From Paenibacillus humicola (GTDB lineage: Bacteria; Bacillota; Bacilli; Paenibacillales; Paenibacillaceae), in contig NZ_JAQGPL010000001.1 in assembly GCF_028826105.1 (NCBI RefSeq), forward strand, positions 5,463,501 through 5,527,500: DNA of 64,000 nt. Direction: 5' to 3'. The notes under the pieces are model-generated. The model saw only the letters and a program-made list of their open reading frames with translations. It had not been told where the DNA came from and did no database searches. Each line of letters begins with the position of its first letter. Positions within the stretch are counted from its first letter, which is position 1. Made by a program: the position numbers and the translations under genes. Shown here piece after piece: positions 38,380 through 46,730 of this stretch.

Positions 38380-38879
38380 ACCCGGCCCTCCACCTGCTTA
38401 AGAAAATCGTTAATCATCGCGCCGTTATACTTGTCGTCGACTTCGTTCTCGATGATCTTCGAAGCCAGCAAAACGGACAACGTGCCGACTTGCTCGCGAA
38501 GCTCGGCAATCGCCCGGTTCTTCTCGTTCTCGATTTCCGAAGCGGCGTCCTTGATCAATCGTTCGGCGCGCTCCTGCGCAGCCTTGATGATCTGATCGCC
38601 TTCGGCATCCTTTTGTTTTTTCGCCTGCTCGATAATGGCTTGCGCTTCGCGCTTCGCCTCTTCCAGCTTGGCCAGCTGCTCTTCGACAAGGCTCGCAGCT
38701 TTCTTGTTTGCTTCTTCAGCCCCGGTAATTTGGGCATGAATATGGTTTTGCCGTTCGTTCAGCACTCTCATCGCCGGTTTCATGGCGAATTTGATGACGA
38801 GGAACAGCAGGATCACAAAACAGATCAGCTGCACCAGCATGGTGCCGTACTCCAGGTGAAGATTCCCGATCGTCAACAA
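38376..38879 (-). CDS. atpF: ATP synthase Fo subunit b
   Basis: 167 residues: an N-terminal membrane helix (about 10-32), then a long charged coiled-coil stalk (QNHIHAQITGAEEANKKAAS, EEAKREAQAIIEQAKKQKD). Single b gene, so the homodimeric stalk is expected. Confidence 0.96.
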   Translation of the reverse strand: MLTIGNLHLEYGTMLVQLICFVILLFLVIKFAMKPAMRVLNERQNHIHAQITGAEEANKKAASLVEEQLAKLEEAKREAQAIIEQAKKQKDAEGDQIIKAAQERAERLIKDAASEIENEKNRAIAELREQVGTLSVLLASKIIENEVDDKYNGAMINDFLKQVEGRV

Positions 38880-38973
38880 TGCGTTTCACTCCTTATCAAT
38901 CGAATCCAAGCCCCGAACGCTGATTCTCGGAAAATGATCGATTATAATCTGTTCGGCGGAAGGGCATGATCAT

Positions 38974-39006
38974 ACGAAAGGCGAGGAGGGTTCCCTCGCC
39001 GTTCGT
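38974..39006 (-). other. Strong intergenic hairpin between atpE and atpF, possible mRNA stabiliser
   Basis: ACGAAAGGCGAGG (38974-38986) pairs with CCTCGCCGTTCGT (38994-39006) with one mismatch. No T tract follows on the minus strand, so full termination is unlikely. It lies 20 bases after the atpE stop in a 146-base spacer, the longest in the atp operon. Confidence 0.65.
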
Positions 39007-39025
39007 AATTATTGATCGCAGGGGC

Positions 39026-39295
<270 letters not shown>

Positions 39296-39315
39296 TTATG
39301 TTTCTCACTCCCGGG

Positions 39316-40098
39316 TTAATGGGAATGATGACTCACGCGGTGAGAAATGTAAACCATCGTCAGCATCGTGAAAATGAACGCCTGAATCGCACCGACGAAA
39401 ATCGAGTAGCCGATCCAGATGATGAGCGGTATCGCCATGACCGTGGACAGCCCGCCCATGACAATCGTCGGCAGCAGCACCCAAAGCAGAACTTCGCCGG
39501 CAAAGATGTTGCCGAAGAGCCGCAGCGGGAAGGACAAGAATTTGGACAGCTCCTCCACAAGGTTAAGCGGCAGTAGCGCCCAGTGAGGCGATACATAGCT
39601 TTTCAGATAGGAGCCTACTCCGCGCCGCAGACCGAGCCAATGCGTATACAGCAAAATGATGATCGCCAGCGCAACCGGAATACTGATGGTCGCAGTCGGC
39701 GATTTCCACCAGTTGACGTGAACTCCGCCAGAAACGGCTTCGTCAATAAGGGACTGCGTAATGCCGATCGCTGCGCTTGGATGCGGGTGAACCGTAACGA
39801 AATTGAGAATCAAACCGAGCTGGTTGGCAATGAACACGTAAAGGAAAAGCGTCAGCCCGAGTCCGACATAACGTTCCGCGGTTTTGGTGTCCATCATCTG
39901 TCCGGCGATACCGCGGACGAAATCAATGACCCACTCGAGAAAATTTTGCATGCCTTTCGGCGTCTTGCTCGTCATTCGACGGGTTCCCAGATAAATAATA
40001 AGAAATACAAGCGCGCAGGTAACGACCATCATAAGGCAGGTCGACCAGTCAAATACCATTCCCAGCCACTCTCGCGTGGGACTTAGTGGTTCTTCCAT
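39316..40098 (-). CDS. atpB: ATP synthase Fo subunit a
   Basis: 260 residues and five or six membrane helices. The essential stator arginine lies in LSFPLRLFGNIFAGEVLLWV, and the last helix has AIQAFIFTMLTMVYIS. It ends in a histidine-rich tail. It is two bases from atpI. Confidence 0.96.
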   Translation of the reverse strand: MEEPLSPTREWLGMVFDWSTCLMMVVTCALVFLIIYLGTRRMTSKTPKGMQNFLEWVIDFVRGIAGQMMDTKTAERYVGLGLTLFLYVFIANQLGLILNFVTVHPHPSAAIGITQSLIDEAVSGGVHVNWWKSPTATISIPVALAIIILLYTHWLGLRRGVGSYLKSYVSPHWALLPLNLVEELSKFLSFPLRLFGNIFAGEVLLWVLLPTIVMGGLSTVMAIPLIIWIGYSIFVGAIQAFIFTMLTMVYISHRVSHHSH

Positions 40099-40100
40099 GT

Positions 40101-40502
40101 CTATCTTTCACCCCTTTCCACGGATTTTTTCTGTCGGTAATGATAGACCAGCGCAATGACCAGCGAAATCATAGTCACCGTAGTGAGCCCTACAATGACA
40201 GCCGCCCAATGGAACAACCCCGGAAATTTCATGGCGACGTATCCGGCAAATCCCGCGAGCAAAAAACGCTGCAGCGTGCCGATGCCCGGCCGCCTTTTGA
40301 TCAGACCCTGCGCATATTCGCCGGTCTTGATCGTCTTTTGCATCGTGATCAGTCCGTTCAACAGGCTGAAAAACAGTCCCAGCCCGTATCCCGCAAAGTA
40401 AACGCGGCCTGAAGGATACAGCATCCAGCCCAAAACGGTTGCCGCCAGCAAAAAGAAAGCGGTAGCAAATATCCCTCGCATGAAGAGAGAGAATGGAATC
40501 AT
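40101..40502 (-). CDS. atpI: ATP synthase subunit I
   Basis: 133 residues, four membrane helices (about 8-25, 33-50, 79-97, 100-122). Matches the AtpI family that helps assemble the c-ring. Typical GYGLGLFFSLLNGLITMQKT segment. It directly abuts atpZ upstream and atpB downstream. Confidence 0.88.
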   Translation of the reverse strand: MIPFSLFMRGIFATAFFLLAATVLGWMLYPSGRVYFAGYGLGLFFSLLNGLITMQKTIKTGEYAQGLIKRRPGIGTLQRFLLAGFAGYVAMKFPGLFHWAAVIVGLTTVTMISLVIALVYHYRQKKSVERGER

Positions 40503-40751
40503 TTAACCATCCCCAAGAAAAGGCTTGACCAGCTTCGTGATCGAATAAATCCCAACTCCGAGTCCAACCAGCACGCCGACAATCAGAAATGCGGGTTCCG
40601 TACCGGCAGCCCGGTCTATCGCCCGGCCCACCAAAAACCCTCCGACGGTCGTGAAAGCAAGATCCGCGCCGATCAAACCGACCAAACCCACGGCTTTCCA
40701 AGGTCCTGTTGCTTTTCCCAACAGCCGATCACCACCGGAACGTTGTGACAT
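40503..40751 (-). CDS. atpZ: AtpZ/AtpI-family small membrane protein
   Basis: 82 residues from the ATG at 40751; a GTG at 40784 would add 11 residues but lacks a ribosome site and overlaps a palindrome. Two membrane helices (about 20-43 and 52-73) with the family pattern GADLAFTTVGGFLVGRAIDR. AtpZ and AtpI are proposed to form a Mg2+/Ca2+ transporter or c-ring chaperone. First gene of the atp operon. The local ribosome site (GCAGG directly before ATG) is weak. Confidence 0.82.
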   Translation of the reverse strand: MSQRSGGDRLLGKATGPWKAVGLVGLIGADLAFTTVGGFLVGRAIDRAAGTEPAFLIVGVLVGLGVGIYSITKLVKPFLGDG

Positions 40752-40786
40752 CCTGCAAAAAAGTTTGCTCGGCCCTGTTGACACAC

Positions 40787-40803
40787 TTGGTCATTATGAC
40801 CAA
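40787..40803. promoter_or_regulatory. 17-bp palindrome in the atp operon leader
   Basis: TTGGTCATTATGACCAA is an 8+1+8 perfect inverted repeat. It lies about 60 bases downstream of the atp promoter and just upstream of atpZ, a position suited to an operator or an RNA hairpin. Confidence 0.45.
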
Positions 40804-40866
40804 ATACCGGAAGGAATATAACAATTTTCGCGGCCAAGAAGCGCCTTCCCCTCGGAATCCTCATTT

Positions 40867-40896
40867 ATTTTATCCAAAGGGAATCGCTTTTGTCAA
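40867..40896 (-). promoter_or_regulatory. Sigma-A promoter of the atp operon
   Basis: Minus strand: perfect TTGACA (40891-40896), 18 bases, TAAAAT (40867-40872), followed by an AT-rich start region. Confidence 0.72.
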
Positions 40897-41016
40897 TTCT
40901 TATTCTGGCGTTCAAAAAAATGCAAAAACCGCGATAAATCAAAGGTTGGCAGCGTTTTCTCGCAGTCCGCAAAACCGTACAGTATCACTGTATGATGTAT
41001 AGTTTTCACACATTGT

Positions 41017-42156
41017 TCATGAATTGAACGACTCGGGTCTCTGGCCCCTGCCAAAATGATGTAAAATCGCGCCGACAATCCGTTTGGAGGCTTGTCCGTC
41101 GCCGTACGGATTGGACGCGCCGCTCATCCGGTCATACAGCTCTTTGTCGGTCAACAGCGCGCGGGCCCGTTCGTACACGTGCTCCTCGTCAGTGCCCGCA
41201 AGCTCCAGCGTTCCAGCTTTGATCCCTTCCGGCCGTTCCGTCGTATCGCGGAGCACGAGGGTCGGCACCCCGAAGGTAGGCGCTTCCTCCTGAAGCCCGC
41301 CGGAATCCGTCATAATCATATACGTATGCGGGAAAAAATTGTGCATTTCGAATACGTCCAGCGGGTCGACCAGCTTGACGCGGGGATGGCCGCCGAGAAT
41401 TTCGTTTGCGGGTTCGCGCACGGCCGGGTTCAAGTGGACCGCATAAACGACGGCGACATCCTCGAACTCGTCGGCAATCCGCTTGACCGCGCGGAAAATG
41501 TTCCGATGCGGTTCGCCGAGCGACTCGCGGCGGTGCGCCGTCATCAGAATCATTCGCCTGCCTTTCGCCCAATCGAGGACGGGATGCGCGAACGCCCGGT
41601 CGACCGTATATTGGAAAACATCGATTGCCGTATTGCCGGTTACGTAAATCGCCGATTCCGGTTTGTTTTCCTTGCGCAGGTTATCCGCGGCCTGGTCCGT
41701 CGGCGCAAAATGAATATCCGACAGCACACCGGCCAGCTGCCGGTTCATCTCCTCCGGGTAAGGGGAAAGCTTGTTCCACGTCCTGAGACCGGCTTCCACG
41801 TGCCCGACCTGGATTTGCTGGAGGAAGGCCGCATAGCTGGCCAGAAAGGTCGTATGCGTATCGCCGTGGACGAGCACGATATCCGGCTTCGCTTCCTTTA
41901 ATGCGGGCTCGAGCCCCTGAAGCACCCGAAGCGTCGTTTCCATCAGCGTTTGGCGGTCCTTCATCACGTTCAAGTCGTATTTCGGCTTGATGTTGAAGAA
42001 ATCGAGCACCTGGTCCAGCATCTGCCTGTGCTGCGCCGTCACGCATACGATCGATTCGATGTGTTCCGGGTGCTTTTCGAGCTCGAGCACGAGCGGAGCC
42101 ATTTTCACAGCTTCCGGGCGCGTGCCGAAGACAGTCATTACGTTCAGCTTTTTCAA
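41017..42156 (-). CDS. UDP-N-acetylglucosamine 2-epimerase (non-hydrolysing)
   Basis: 379 residues from a TTG at 42156, 8 bases after GAGGAG; a GTG at 42165 overlaps the ribosome site and an ATG at 42138 lacks one. It interconverts UDP-GlcNAc and UDP-ManNAc for linkage units of wall polymers (MnaA/WecB). Motifs: MTVFGTRPEAVKMAPLVLEL, HVEAGLRTW, TGNTAIDVFQ, LMTAHRRESLG and the catalytic region TDSGGLQEEAPTFG. It lies between upp and the atp operon. Upstream spacer is filled by the 41-bp tandem array. Confidence 0.93.
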   Translation of the reverse strand: MKKLNVMTVFGTRPEAVKMAPLVLELEKHPEHIESIVCVTAQHRQMLDQVLDFFNIKPKYDLNVMKDRQTLMETTLRVLQGLEPALKEAKPDIVLVHGDTHTTFLASYAAFLQQIQVGHVEAGLRTWNKLSPYPEEMNRQLAGVLSDIHFAPTDQAADNLRKENKPESAIYVTGNTAIDVFQYTVDRAFAHPVLDWAKGRRMILMTAHRRESLGEPHRNIFRAVKRIADEFEDVAVVYAVHLNPAVREPANEILGGHPRVKLVDPLDVFEMHNFFPHTYMIMTDSGGLQEEAPTFGVPTLVLRDTTERPEGIKAGTLELAGTDEEHVYERARALLTDKELYDRMSGASNPYGDGQASKRIVGAILHHFGRGQRPESFNS

Positions 42157-42171
42157 TCTGGTCACTCCTCA

Positions 42172-42366
42172 GGCGTTTTCGGAGAAAACGCGACTTCGTA
42201 AGCATAATCTTTGGCGTTTTCGGAGAATTCGCGGCTTCGTAAGCATAAACTCAGGCGTTTTCGGAGAAAACGCGACTTCGTAAGCATAGGCTTTGGCGTT
42301 TTCGTAGAAAACGCGACTTCGTTAGCATGAACTTTCGTTTCCGTAGAAAAAAGCGGCTTCGTCAGC
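42172..42366 (-). repeat. Tandem array of about five 41-bp hairpin units upstream of the epimerase gene
   Basis: Units begin at 42172, 42213, 42254 and 42295 (exact 41-base period), with a diverged fifth from about 42335. Each has GGCGTTTTCGGAGAAAACGC-type stem (8 bp, 3-base loop) followed by GACTTCGTAAGCAT. In unit 2 the stem is degenerate (GAATTCGC). The array fills the whole gap between the upp stop (42370) and the ribosome site GAGGAG (42165-42170), two bases away from it. Confidence 0.92.
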
Positions 42367-42369
42367 CCT

Positions 42370-42999
42370 TTATTTTGTGCCGAACATCCGGTCGCCGGCA
42401 TCCCCGAGTCCGGGTACGATATACCCGTGTTCGTTCAGCTTCTCGTCAACCGCGGCGACAAAAATATCGACGTCGGGATGCTTGTCCTGCACCGCCTTTA
42501 CGCCTTCGGGCGCGGCGATGAGGCACATCAGCACAATTTGCGTGCAGCCCCGGTCCTTCAGCGTCTGAACGGCCGCGCAGGCGGAGCCGCCGGTCGCAAG
42601 CATCGGATCGACGACGACCAACAGCCGCTCGGTCGCATCCGTCGGAAGATTGACGTAATATTCGACCGGGCTCAGCGTATCGGGATCGCGGTACAATCCG
42701 ATGTGGCCGACCTTCGCCGCCGGAATCAGCTTCAGGATGCCGTCCACCATGCCGAGCCCCGCGCGCAGCACGGGAACCAGCCCGAGCTTGCGTCCGGCAA
42801 TGACCTTGCCGACCGCATCCGCCACCGGCGTGGAAACCGGAGCCGGCTCAAGCGGCAAATTTCGCGTGATTTCATAAGCCATCATCGTCGCCACTTCGTC
42901 GACGAGCTCGCGGAAATTTTTCGTATTCGTCTGCTTGTCGCGGATATGCGTCAGCTTGTGCTGAATAAGCGGATGGTCGCAAATCGTCAGTTTGCCCAA
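42370..42999 (-). CDS. upp: Uracil phosphoribosyltransferase
   Basis: 209 residues from a TTG at 42999, which gives the standard family length and follows GGGAGG by 11 bases. It salvages uracil to UMP with PRPP. N-terminal [24 protein letters not shown] loop [20 protein letters not shown] and uracil-binding [17 protein letters not shown] are all present. Upstream of the epimerase and downstream of glyA, as in related genomes. Confidence 0.96.
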   Translation of the reverse strand: MGKLTICDHPLIQHKLTHIRDKQTNTKNFRELVDEVATMMAYEITRNLPLEPAPVSTPVADAVGKVIAGRKLGLVPVLRAGLGMVDGILKLIPAAKVGHIGLYRDPDTLSPVEYYVNLPTDATERLLVVVDPMLATGGSACAAVQTLKDRGCTQIVLMCLIAAPEGVKAVQDKHPDVDIFVAAVDEKLNEHGYIVPGLGDAGDRMFGTK

Positions 43000-43070
43000 A
43001 GGTCGTTCGCCCTCCCGTGGAAGCATCGTCGGCACTCGAATTGAGCGGTTTTTTCCGAACAATCCTGTTT

Positions 43071-43079
43071 ATTATAGCA
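43071..43079 (-). promoter_or_regulatory. Candidate extended -10 promoter of upp
   Basis: Minus strand TGCTATAAT (43071-43079) just after the glyA terminator; -35 not evident. Confidence 0.45.
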
Positions 43080-43126
43080 TCCGGCACCGGTTTGTGCACT
43101 CCGAACGAAGGCCCGCTTTTGCGGTA

Positions 43127-43174
43127 CAAAAAGAAGGCCGCTCCGCGTCCGTGGAGGACGGTAGGAGCGGCCTT
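43127..43174 (-). terminator. Rho-independent terminator of glyA
   Basis: AAGGCCGCTCC (43134-43144) pairs perfectly with GGAGCGGCCTT (43164-43174); the minus-strand RNA continues TTCTTTTTG. Confidence 0.88.
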
Positions 43175-43211
43175 GCGGAAAGCGATAAGCAGCCGCGAAG
43201 GGCGTCTGTGA

Positions 43212-44459
43212 TCAGTAGTTCAGCTGCGGATAGAGCGGATACTGCGCCGTCAAATCCCGGACCATGCCGCGCGCTTTGGCGAGGACGGCTTCGTCCTTCG
43301 GATTTTTCAGCGTCATCGCGATCACCTCGGCGATCGTCTTCATCGCGTCGACGCCCATGCCGCGCGAAGTCGCCGCCGGCGTGCCGATACGAATGCCGCT
43401 CGTAATAAACGGGCTCGTCGGATCAAACGGGATGGCGTTTTTGTTGACCGTAATTTGGACGGAATCGAGCACATGCTCGGCATCCTTGCCGGTAATGTTC
43501 AGGTTCCGCAGATCAATCAGCATCAGGTGGTTGTCCGTACCGCCGGACACGAGGTTCAAGCCGTGTACGACCAATGCTTCCGACAGCGCTTTGGCGTTGT
43601 CGATGACGTTCTGCGCATAGGTTTTGAACGACGGCTGAAGCGCCTCGCCGAAGGAAACGGCTTTTGCCGCGATAATGTGCATCAGCGGGCCGCCCTGGGT
43701 GCCCGGGAAAACCGCTTTATCGATCGCCTGCGCCCACGGCTTCGTGCAGAGAATCATGCCGCCGCGCGGTCCGCGCAGCGTTTTGTGCGTCGTGGTCGTG
43801 ACGAAATGCGCATGCGGCACCGGATTCGGATGCAGGCCCGCAGCGACGAGTCCGGCAATATGGGCCATGTCGACCATAAACAAGGCTCCGACGTCAGTCG
43901 CGATTTTGCCGAGCTTCTCGAAATCGATCGTGCGCGGATAAGCGGATGCGCCGGCGACGATCAGGCGCGGACGATGCTTAAATGCCGTTTTGCGGACTTC
44001 TTCATAGTCGATCGTAAAGGTGTTTTCGTTTACGCCGTAAGCGACGAAATTATACAGCAGGCCCGAGGCGTTGACCGGGCTGCCATGCGTCAGGTGGCCG
44101 CCGTGCGCGAGGTTCATGCCGAGCACCGTATCGCCCGGCTTCAGCGCCGCGAGATAAACCGCCATATTCGCCTGCGCGCCGGAATGCGGCTGAACGTTGG
44201 CATGATCGGCGCCGAACAGCTCTTTCGCACGGTCGCGGGCGATATCCTCGACGATATCGACGTGCTCGCAGCCGCCGTAATACCGTTTGCCCGGATAGCC
44301 TTCGGCGTATTTGTTCGTGAGCACGGTGCCCATCGCTTCCAGCACCGCTTCGGAGACGATGTTCTCGGAAGCGATCAGCTCGATGTTGTCGCGCTGGCGC
44401 TGCAGCTCGAGACCGAGCGCTTTCACCAGTTCGGGATCTTGTTTACGCAGGTTTTCCAT
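43212..44459 (-). CDS. glyA: Serine hydroxymethyltransferase
   Basis: 415 residues from the ATG at 44459, behind TTAGGAGGTCCC; the frame extends into the repeat array, but that part is not coding. It converts serine and tetrahydrofolate to glycine and methylene-tetrahydrofolate. The PLP lysine is K226 in [14 protein letters not shown]; the PLP-contacting [14 protein letters not shown] and [11 protein letters not shown] stretches are intact. Neighbours ywlG, rpiB and upp match B. subtilis. Confidence 0.97.
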   Translation of the reverse strand: MENLRKQDPELVKALGLELQRQRDNIELIASENIVSEAVLEAMGTVLTNKYAEGYPGKRYYGGCEHVDIVEDIARDRAKELFGADHANVQPHSGAQANMAVYLAALKPGDTVLGMNLAHGGHLTHGSPVNASGLLYNFVAYGVNENTFTIDYEEVRKTAFKHRPRLIVAGASAYPRTIDFEKLGKIATDVGALFMVDMAHIAGLVAAGLHPNPVPHAHFVTTTTHKTLRGPRGGMILCTKPWAQAIDKAVFPGTQGGPLMHIIAAKAVSFGEALQPSFKTYAQNVIDNAKALSEALVVHGLNLVSGGTDNHLMLIDLRNLNITGKDAEHVLDSVQITVNKNAIPFDPTSPFITSGIRIGTPAATSRGMGVDAMKTIAEVIAMTLKNPKDEAVLAKARGMVRDLTAQYPLYPQLNY

Positions 44460-44473
44460 GATGGGACCTCCTA

Positions 44474-44774
44474 AGAGTTTTTGTGATAGCTTCTTTGAAC
44501 TGCATCCGTGCGAGCAAAAACTCACTTCGGAAGCATATGCTTAGAGTTTTTTATGATTGCTTCTTTGAACTGCATCCGTGCGAGCAAAACTCACTTCGGA
44601 AGCATATGCTTAGAGTTTTTGTGATAGCTTCTCTGAACTGCATCCGTGCGAGCAAAAACTCACTTCGGAAGCATATGCTTAGAGTTTTTGTGATAGCTTC
44701 TTTGAACTGCATCCGTGCGAGCAAAAACTCACTTCGGAAGCATATGCTGTTTTTGCGATTGCTTCTCTGAAATA
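44474..44774 (-). repeat. Tandem array of four and a half 69-bp hairpin units upstream of glyA
   Basis: Full units start at 44474, 44543, 44612 and 44681, with a partial unit at 44749-44774 that ends exactly at the ywlG stop. Each unit has GAGTTTTTG and CAAAAACTC arms around CTTCTTTGAACTGCATCCG, then ACTTCGGAAGCATATGCTT. Units are nearly identical; unit 2 has TTTTTTAT against GCAAAAC and keeps a shorter stem. Gene-sense hairpin ends two bases before AGGAGG (44467-44472) of glyA. This 315-base spacer holds no gene; the 95-residue plus-strand reading frame arises because 69 is a multiple of 3. Confidence 0.95.
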
Positions 44775-45359
44775 CTACTCGCACGTTCCGTCAGCCGCTT
44801 CGGCTTGCTCCGGCGTATAGACCGCCCTCGCTCCGCCGATCAGCTTCGGCCGCGTATACGCCATCGTGACGTGCGCCGCGCCGATTTCGCGGATCGACGG
44901 CCGGACCGGCACCGCCACGCGCCGAAGGTGCATGCCGATCAGCGTGTCGCCGATATCGATGCCGGCATGCGCCTGCACCGTTTCGACCAGGCAGGCATTC
45001 GCCAATTGCCGGTACGCGTAAGCGGCCATCGAGCCGCCGGCTTTCGGAACCGGGACGGCCGCCACTTCCTCGAGCCCGTACCGCTCGGCCGCCTCGCGCT
45101 CGACCACGAGCGCCCGGTTCAAATGCTCGCAGCATTGAAACGCGGGCCAAAACCCGATCGCCCGCCGCGCCGTATCGACGCCGGCATAAATCGCCTGCGC
45201 CGCCTCCAGCGTGCCCGAGGTGCCGATTCGCTTGCCGAGCACCTCGCTCGTGCTCGCGCCGACGACGAGCAGCTGGCCTTTGCGCAAACCGCCCGCCGCC
45301 GCAAGCTCGCGAACGATCGTCTCCACTTCCGCCGCAACCTTTGTCCATTCCGGGCTCAT
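44775..45359 (-). CDS. ywlG: YwlG/UPF0340 (TIGR01440) family protein
   Basis: 194 residues. Conserved segments are LLVVGASTSEVLGKRIGT, FQCCEHLNRALVVEREAAER and the C-terminal ARAVYTPEQA. Function unknown; the family is widespread in Firmicutes next to rpiB and glyA. It starts 16 bases after the rpiB stop, so both are probably one transcript. Confidence 0.92.
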   Translation of the reverse strand: MSPEWTKVAAEVETIVRELAAAGGLRKGQLLVVGASTSEVLGKRIGTSGTLEAAQAIYAGVDTARRAIGFWPAFQCCEHLNRALVVEREAAERYGLEEVAAVPVPKAGGSMAAYAYRQLANACLVETVQAHAGIDIGDTLIGMHLRRVAVPVRPSIREIGAAHVTMAYTRPKLIGGARAVYTPEQAEAADGTCE

Positions 45360-45375
45360 TCGCTGCGCCTCCGCC

Positions 45376-45834
45376 TTAAGGATGAATGGCGCTGCCCGCT
45401 TCGATGCGCGCCACCTTGTCGATCCGGCCGCGGTGGCGTTCGCCGTTCGAGAACGGCGTTTCCAGCCACAGCCGGACGATTTCCTGCGCCACGCCGGGGC
45501 CGATCACTCGCTCGCCCATCGCCAGCACGTTCGTGTCGTTATGCTCCCGCGTCGCTTTGGCCGAGAACAGGTCGTGCACCAGGGCGCAGCGGATGCCCGC
45601 CACTTTGTTCGCGGCGATCGACATGCCGATGCCGGTGCCGCAAATGAGAATGCCGCGGTCCGCCTTCCCGGAGACGACCAGCTCGCAAGCCGGGAGCGCG
45701 TAGTCCGGGTAATCGACCGATTGGTCGCAATGGCAGCCGACGTCGGTCACTTCATGCCCGAGCGATTGGATGAACGGGACGATTTCGTCTTTGAGCCGGT
45801 AACCGGCATGGTCGGCACCGATGGCGATTTTCAT
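45376..45834 (-). CDS. rpiB: Ribose 5-phosphate isomerase B
   Basis: 152 residues from the ATG at 45834 behind GGAGGTTGTACGT. It interconverts ribose-5-phosphate and ribulose-5-phosphate. N-terminal MKIAIGADHAGYRLKDEI; active-site cysteine C65 in GILICGTGIGMS; REHNDTNVL region completes the site. An upstream extension to 46023 crosses the ywlE terminator and is not coding. Confidence 0.95.
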   Translation of the reverse strand: MKIAIGADHAGYRLKDEIVPFIQSLGHEVTDVGCHCDQSVDYPDYALPACELVVSGKADRGILICGTGIGMSIAANKVAGIRCALVHDLFSAKATREHNDTNVLAMGERVIGPGVAQEIVRLWLETPFSNGERHRGRIDKVARIEAGSAIHP

Positions 45835-45917
45835 ACGTACAACCTCCGATTGACCGCTCCGAGGCGGAATTTGTCGAAATGCAATACCTTTAGTATACCT
45901 GATTCCGCGGGAAAGAC

Positions 45918-45957
45918 GAAAAAAGAGCATGCCGCGCATATAGCGCAACAGCTCTTT
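45918..45957 (-). terminator. Rho-independent terminator downstream of ywlE
   Basis: AAAGAGC (45922-45928) pairs with GCTCTTT (45951-45957), with an inner GCGC/GCGC stem; the minus-strand RNA ends in TTTTTT. The remaining ywlE-rpiB spacer (45835-46107) shows no gene; TATACT at about 45893-45898 may be a -10 for rpiB. Confidence 0.8.
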
Positions 45958-46107
45958 GCCCAGGCGACCGGCCGTATGCTCCGATGCTCCACCGTGGTTG
46001 ATCCCACTTTCGTCGCCAGTCACATCGGAAACCGTTTGGATTTGTTTTTATCATACCGGATCGAACGTGCAAAATCAATCCGTTTTCGCCGATTGTCTTC
46101 GCCCGCC

Positions 46108-46689
46108 TTACAAGTTGTCCAGCCGGTCGAGCAGCTTCTGCAGAGCGGCTTCGATTTCCGCGGCGCTTTGCTCATAAGAAGAGATCGGCCCGCCGAACGG
46201 ATCGGCGATATCGAAGCCGGGAATGCGCCTCTCCAGCTCCAGCAGACGGCTTCTTTCCTCCGGAGTCAGCTGCTGGCCGAGCGCCTGCTTCATCTGGTAT
46301 TCGGTGTACAGCGTCTCCAGCTCGGCGATATCCTCCAGCACCGCTTCGTCGCGGTCGACGAATTCCTTGAGCGTATACGTCTTGTCCACCGCCTGCGGAA
46401 AACGCTGAAGCAAATGCCGTTTATGGTCTGTCGTCATCGTTAAAATGAGATCGGCCCAGCCGACCGAACCGCCGTCGAGCGCCGTTGAGGTGCCCGCAGC
46501 CATGACGCCGATGCGCCGTCTCAGCACCTTTTGGGCATTGACCGAAACCGGCAGCCCGTCTACCGTCGATACGCCGGCGGAACGGACCTCGAGCTCCCGG
46601 TTCCGTCTGCGCGCCAGCTCGCGAAGAATCGTTTCCGCCATCGGCGAGCGGCACGTATTGCCGGTGCAGACGAACAATATCCGTTTCAA
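46108..46689 (-). CDS. ywlE: Low-molecular-weight phosphatase, protein arginine phosphatase type
   Basis: 193 residues from a TTG at 46689 after AAGGAG. The P-loop is VCTGNTCRSPMAE: nucleophile C8, R14 (C-x5-R), and a threonine (T12) at the position that gives B. subtilis YwlE its phospho-arginine specificity. The general acid aspartate lies in ADPFGG near residue 170. It reverses McsB-type arginine phosphorylation. The protein is about 40 residues longer than B. subtilis YwlE, with extra charged helix (LYTEYQMKQALGQQLTPEER) in the middle. Confidence 0.9.
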   Translation of the reverse strand: MKRILFVCTGNTCRSPMAETILRELARRRNRELEVRSAGVSTVDGLPVSVNAQKVLRRRIGVMAAGTSTALDGGSVGWADLILTMTTDHKRHLLQRFPQAVDKTYTLKEFVDRDEAVLEDIAELETLYTEYQMKQALGQQLTPEERSRLLELERRIPGFDIADPFGGPISSYEQSAAEIEAALQKLLDRLDNL

Positions 46690-46730
46690 GCCGATTGCAA
46701 CTCCTTCTTTGATCGTCATCGTGCTGCGGG

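Noticed and set aside
42162..42401. Apparent 79-residue protein on the minus strand upstream of the epimerase
   Set aside because: Translation of the 41-bp repeat array; the unit is not a multiple of three and the product is low-complexity.
44483..44770. Apparent 95-residue repeat protein on the plus strand
   Set aside because: The frame is open only because the non-coding repeat unit (69 bp) is a multiple of three; no ribosome site and it lies wholly in the array.
42172..44774. CRISPR array
   Set aside because: The repeats are directly adjacent and there are no unique spacers between them; no cas genes.
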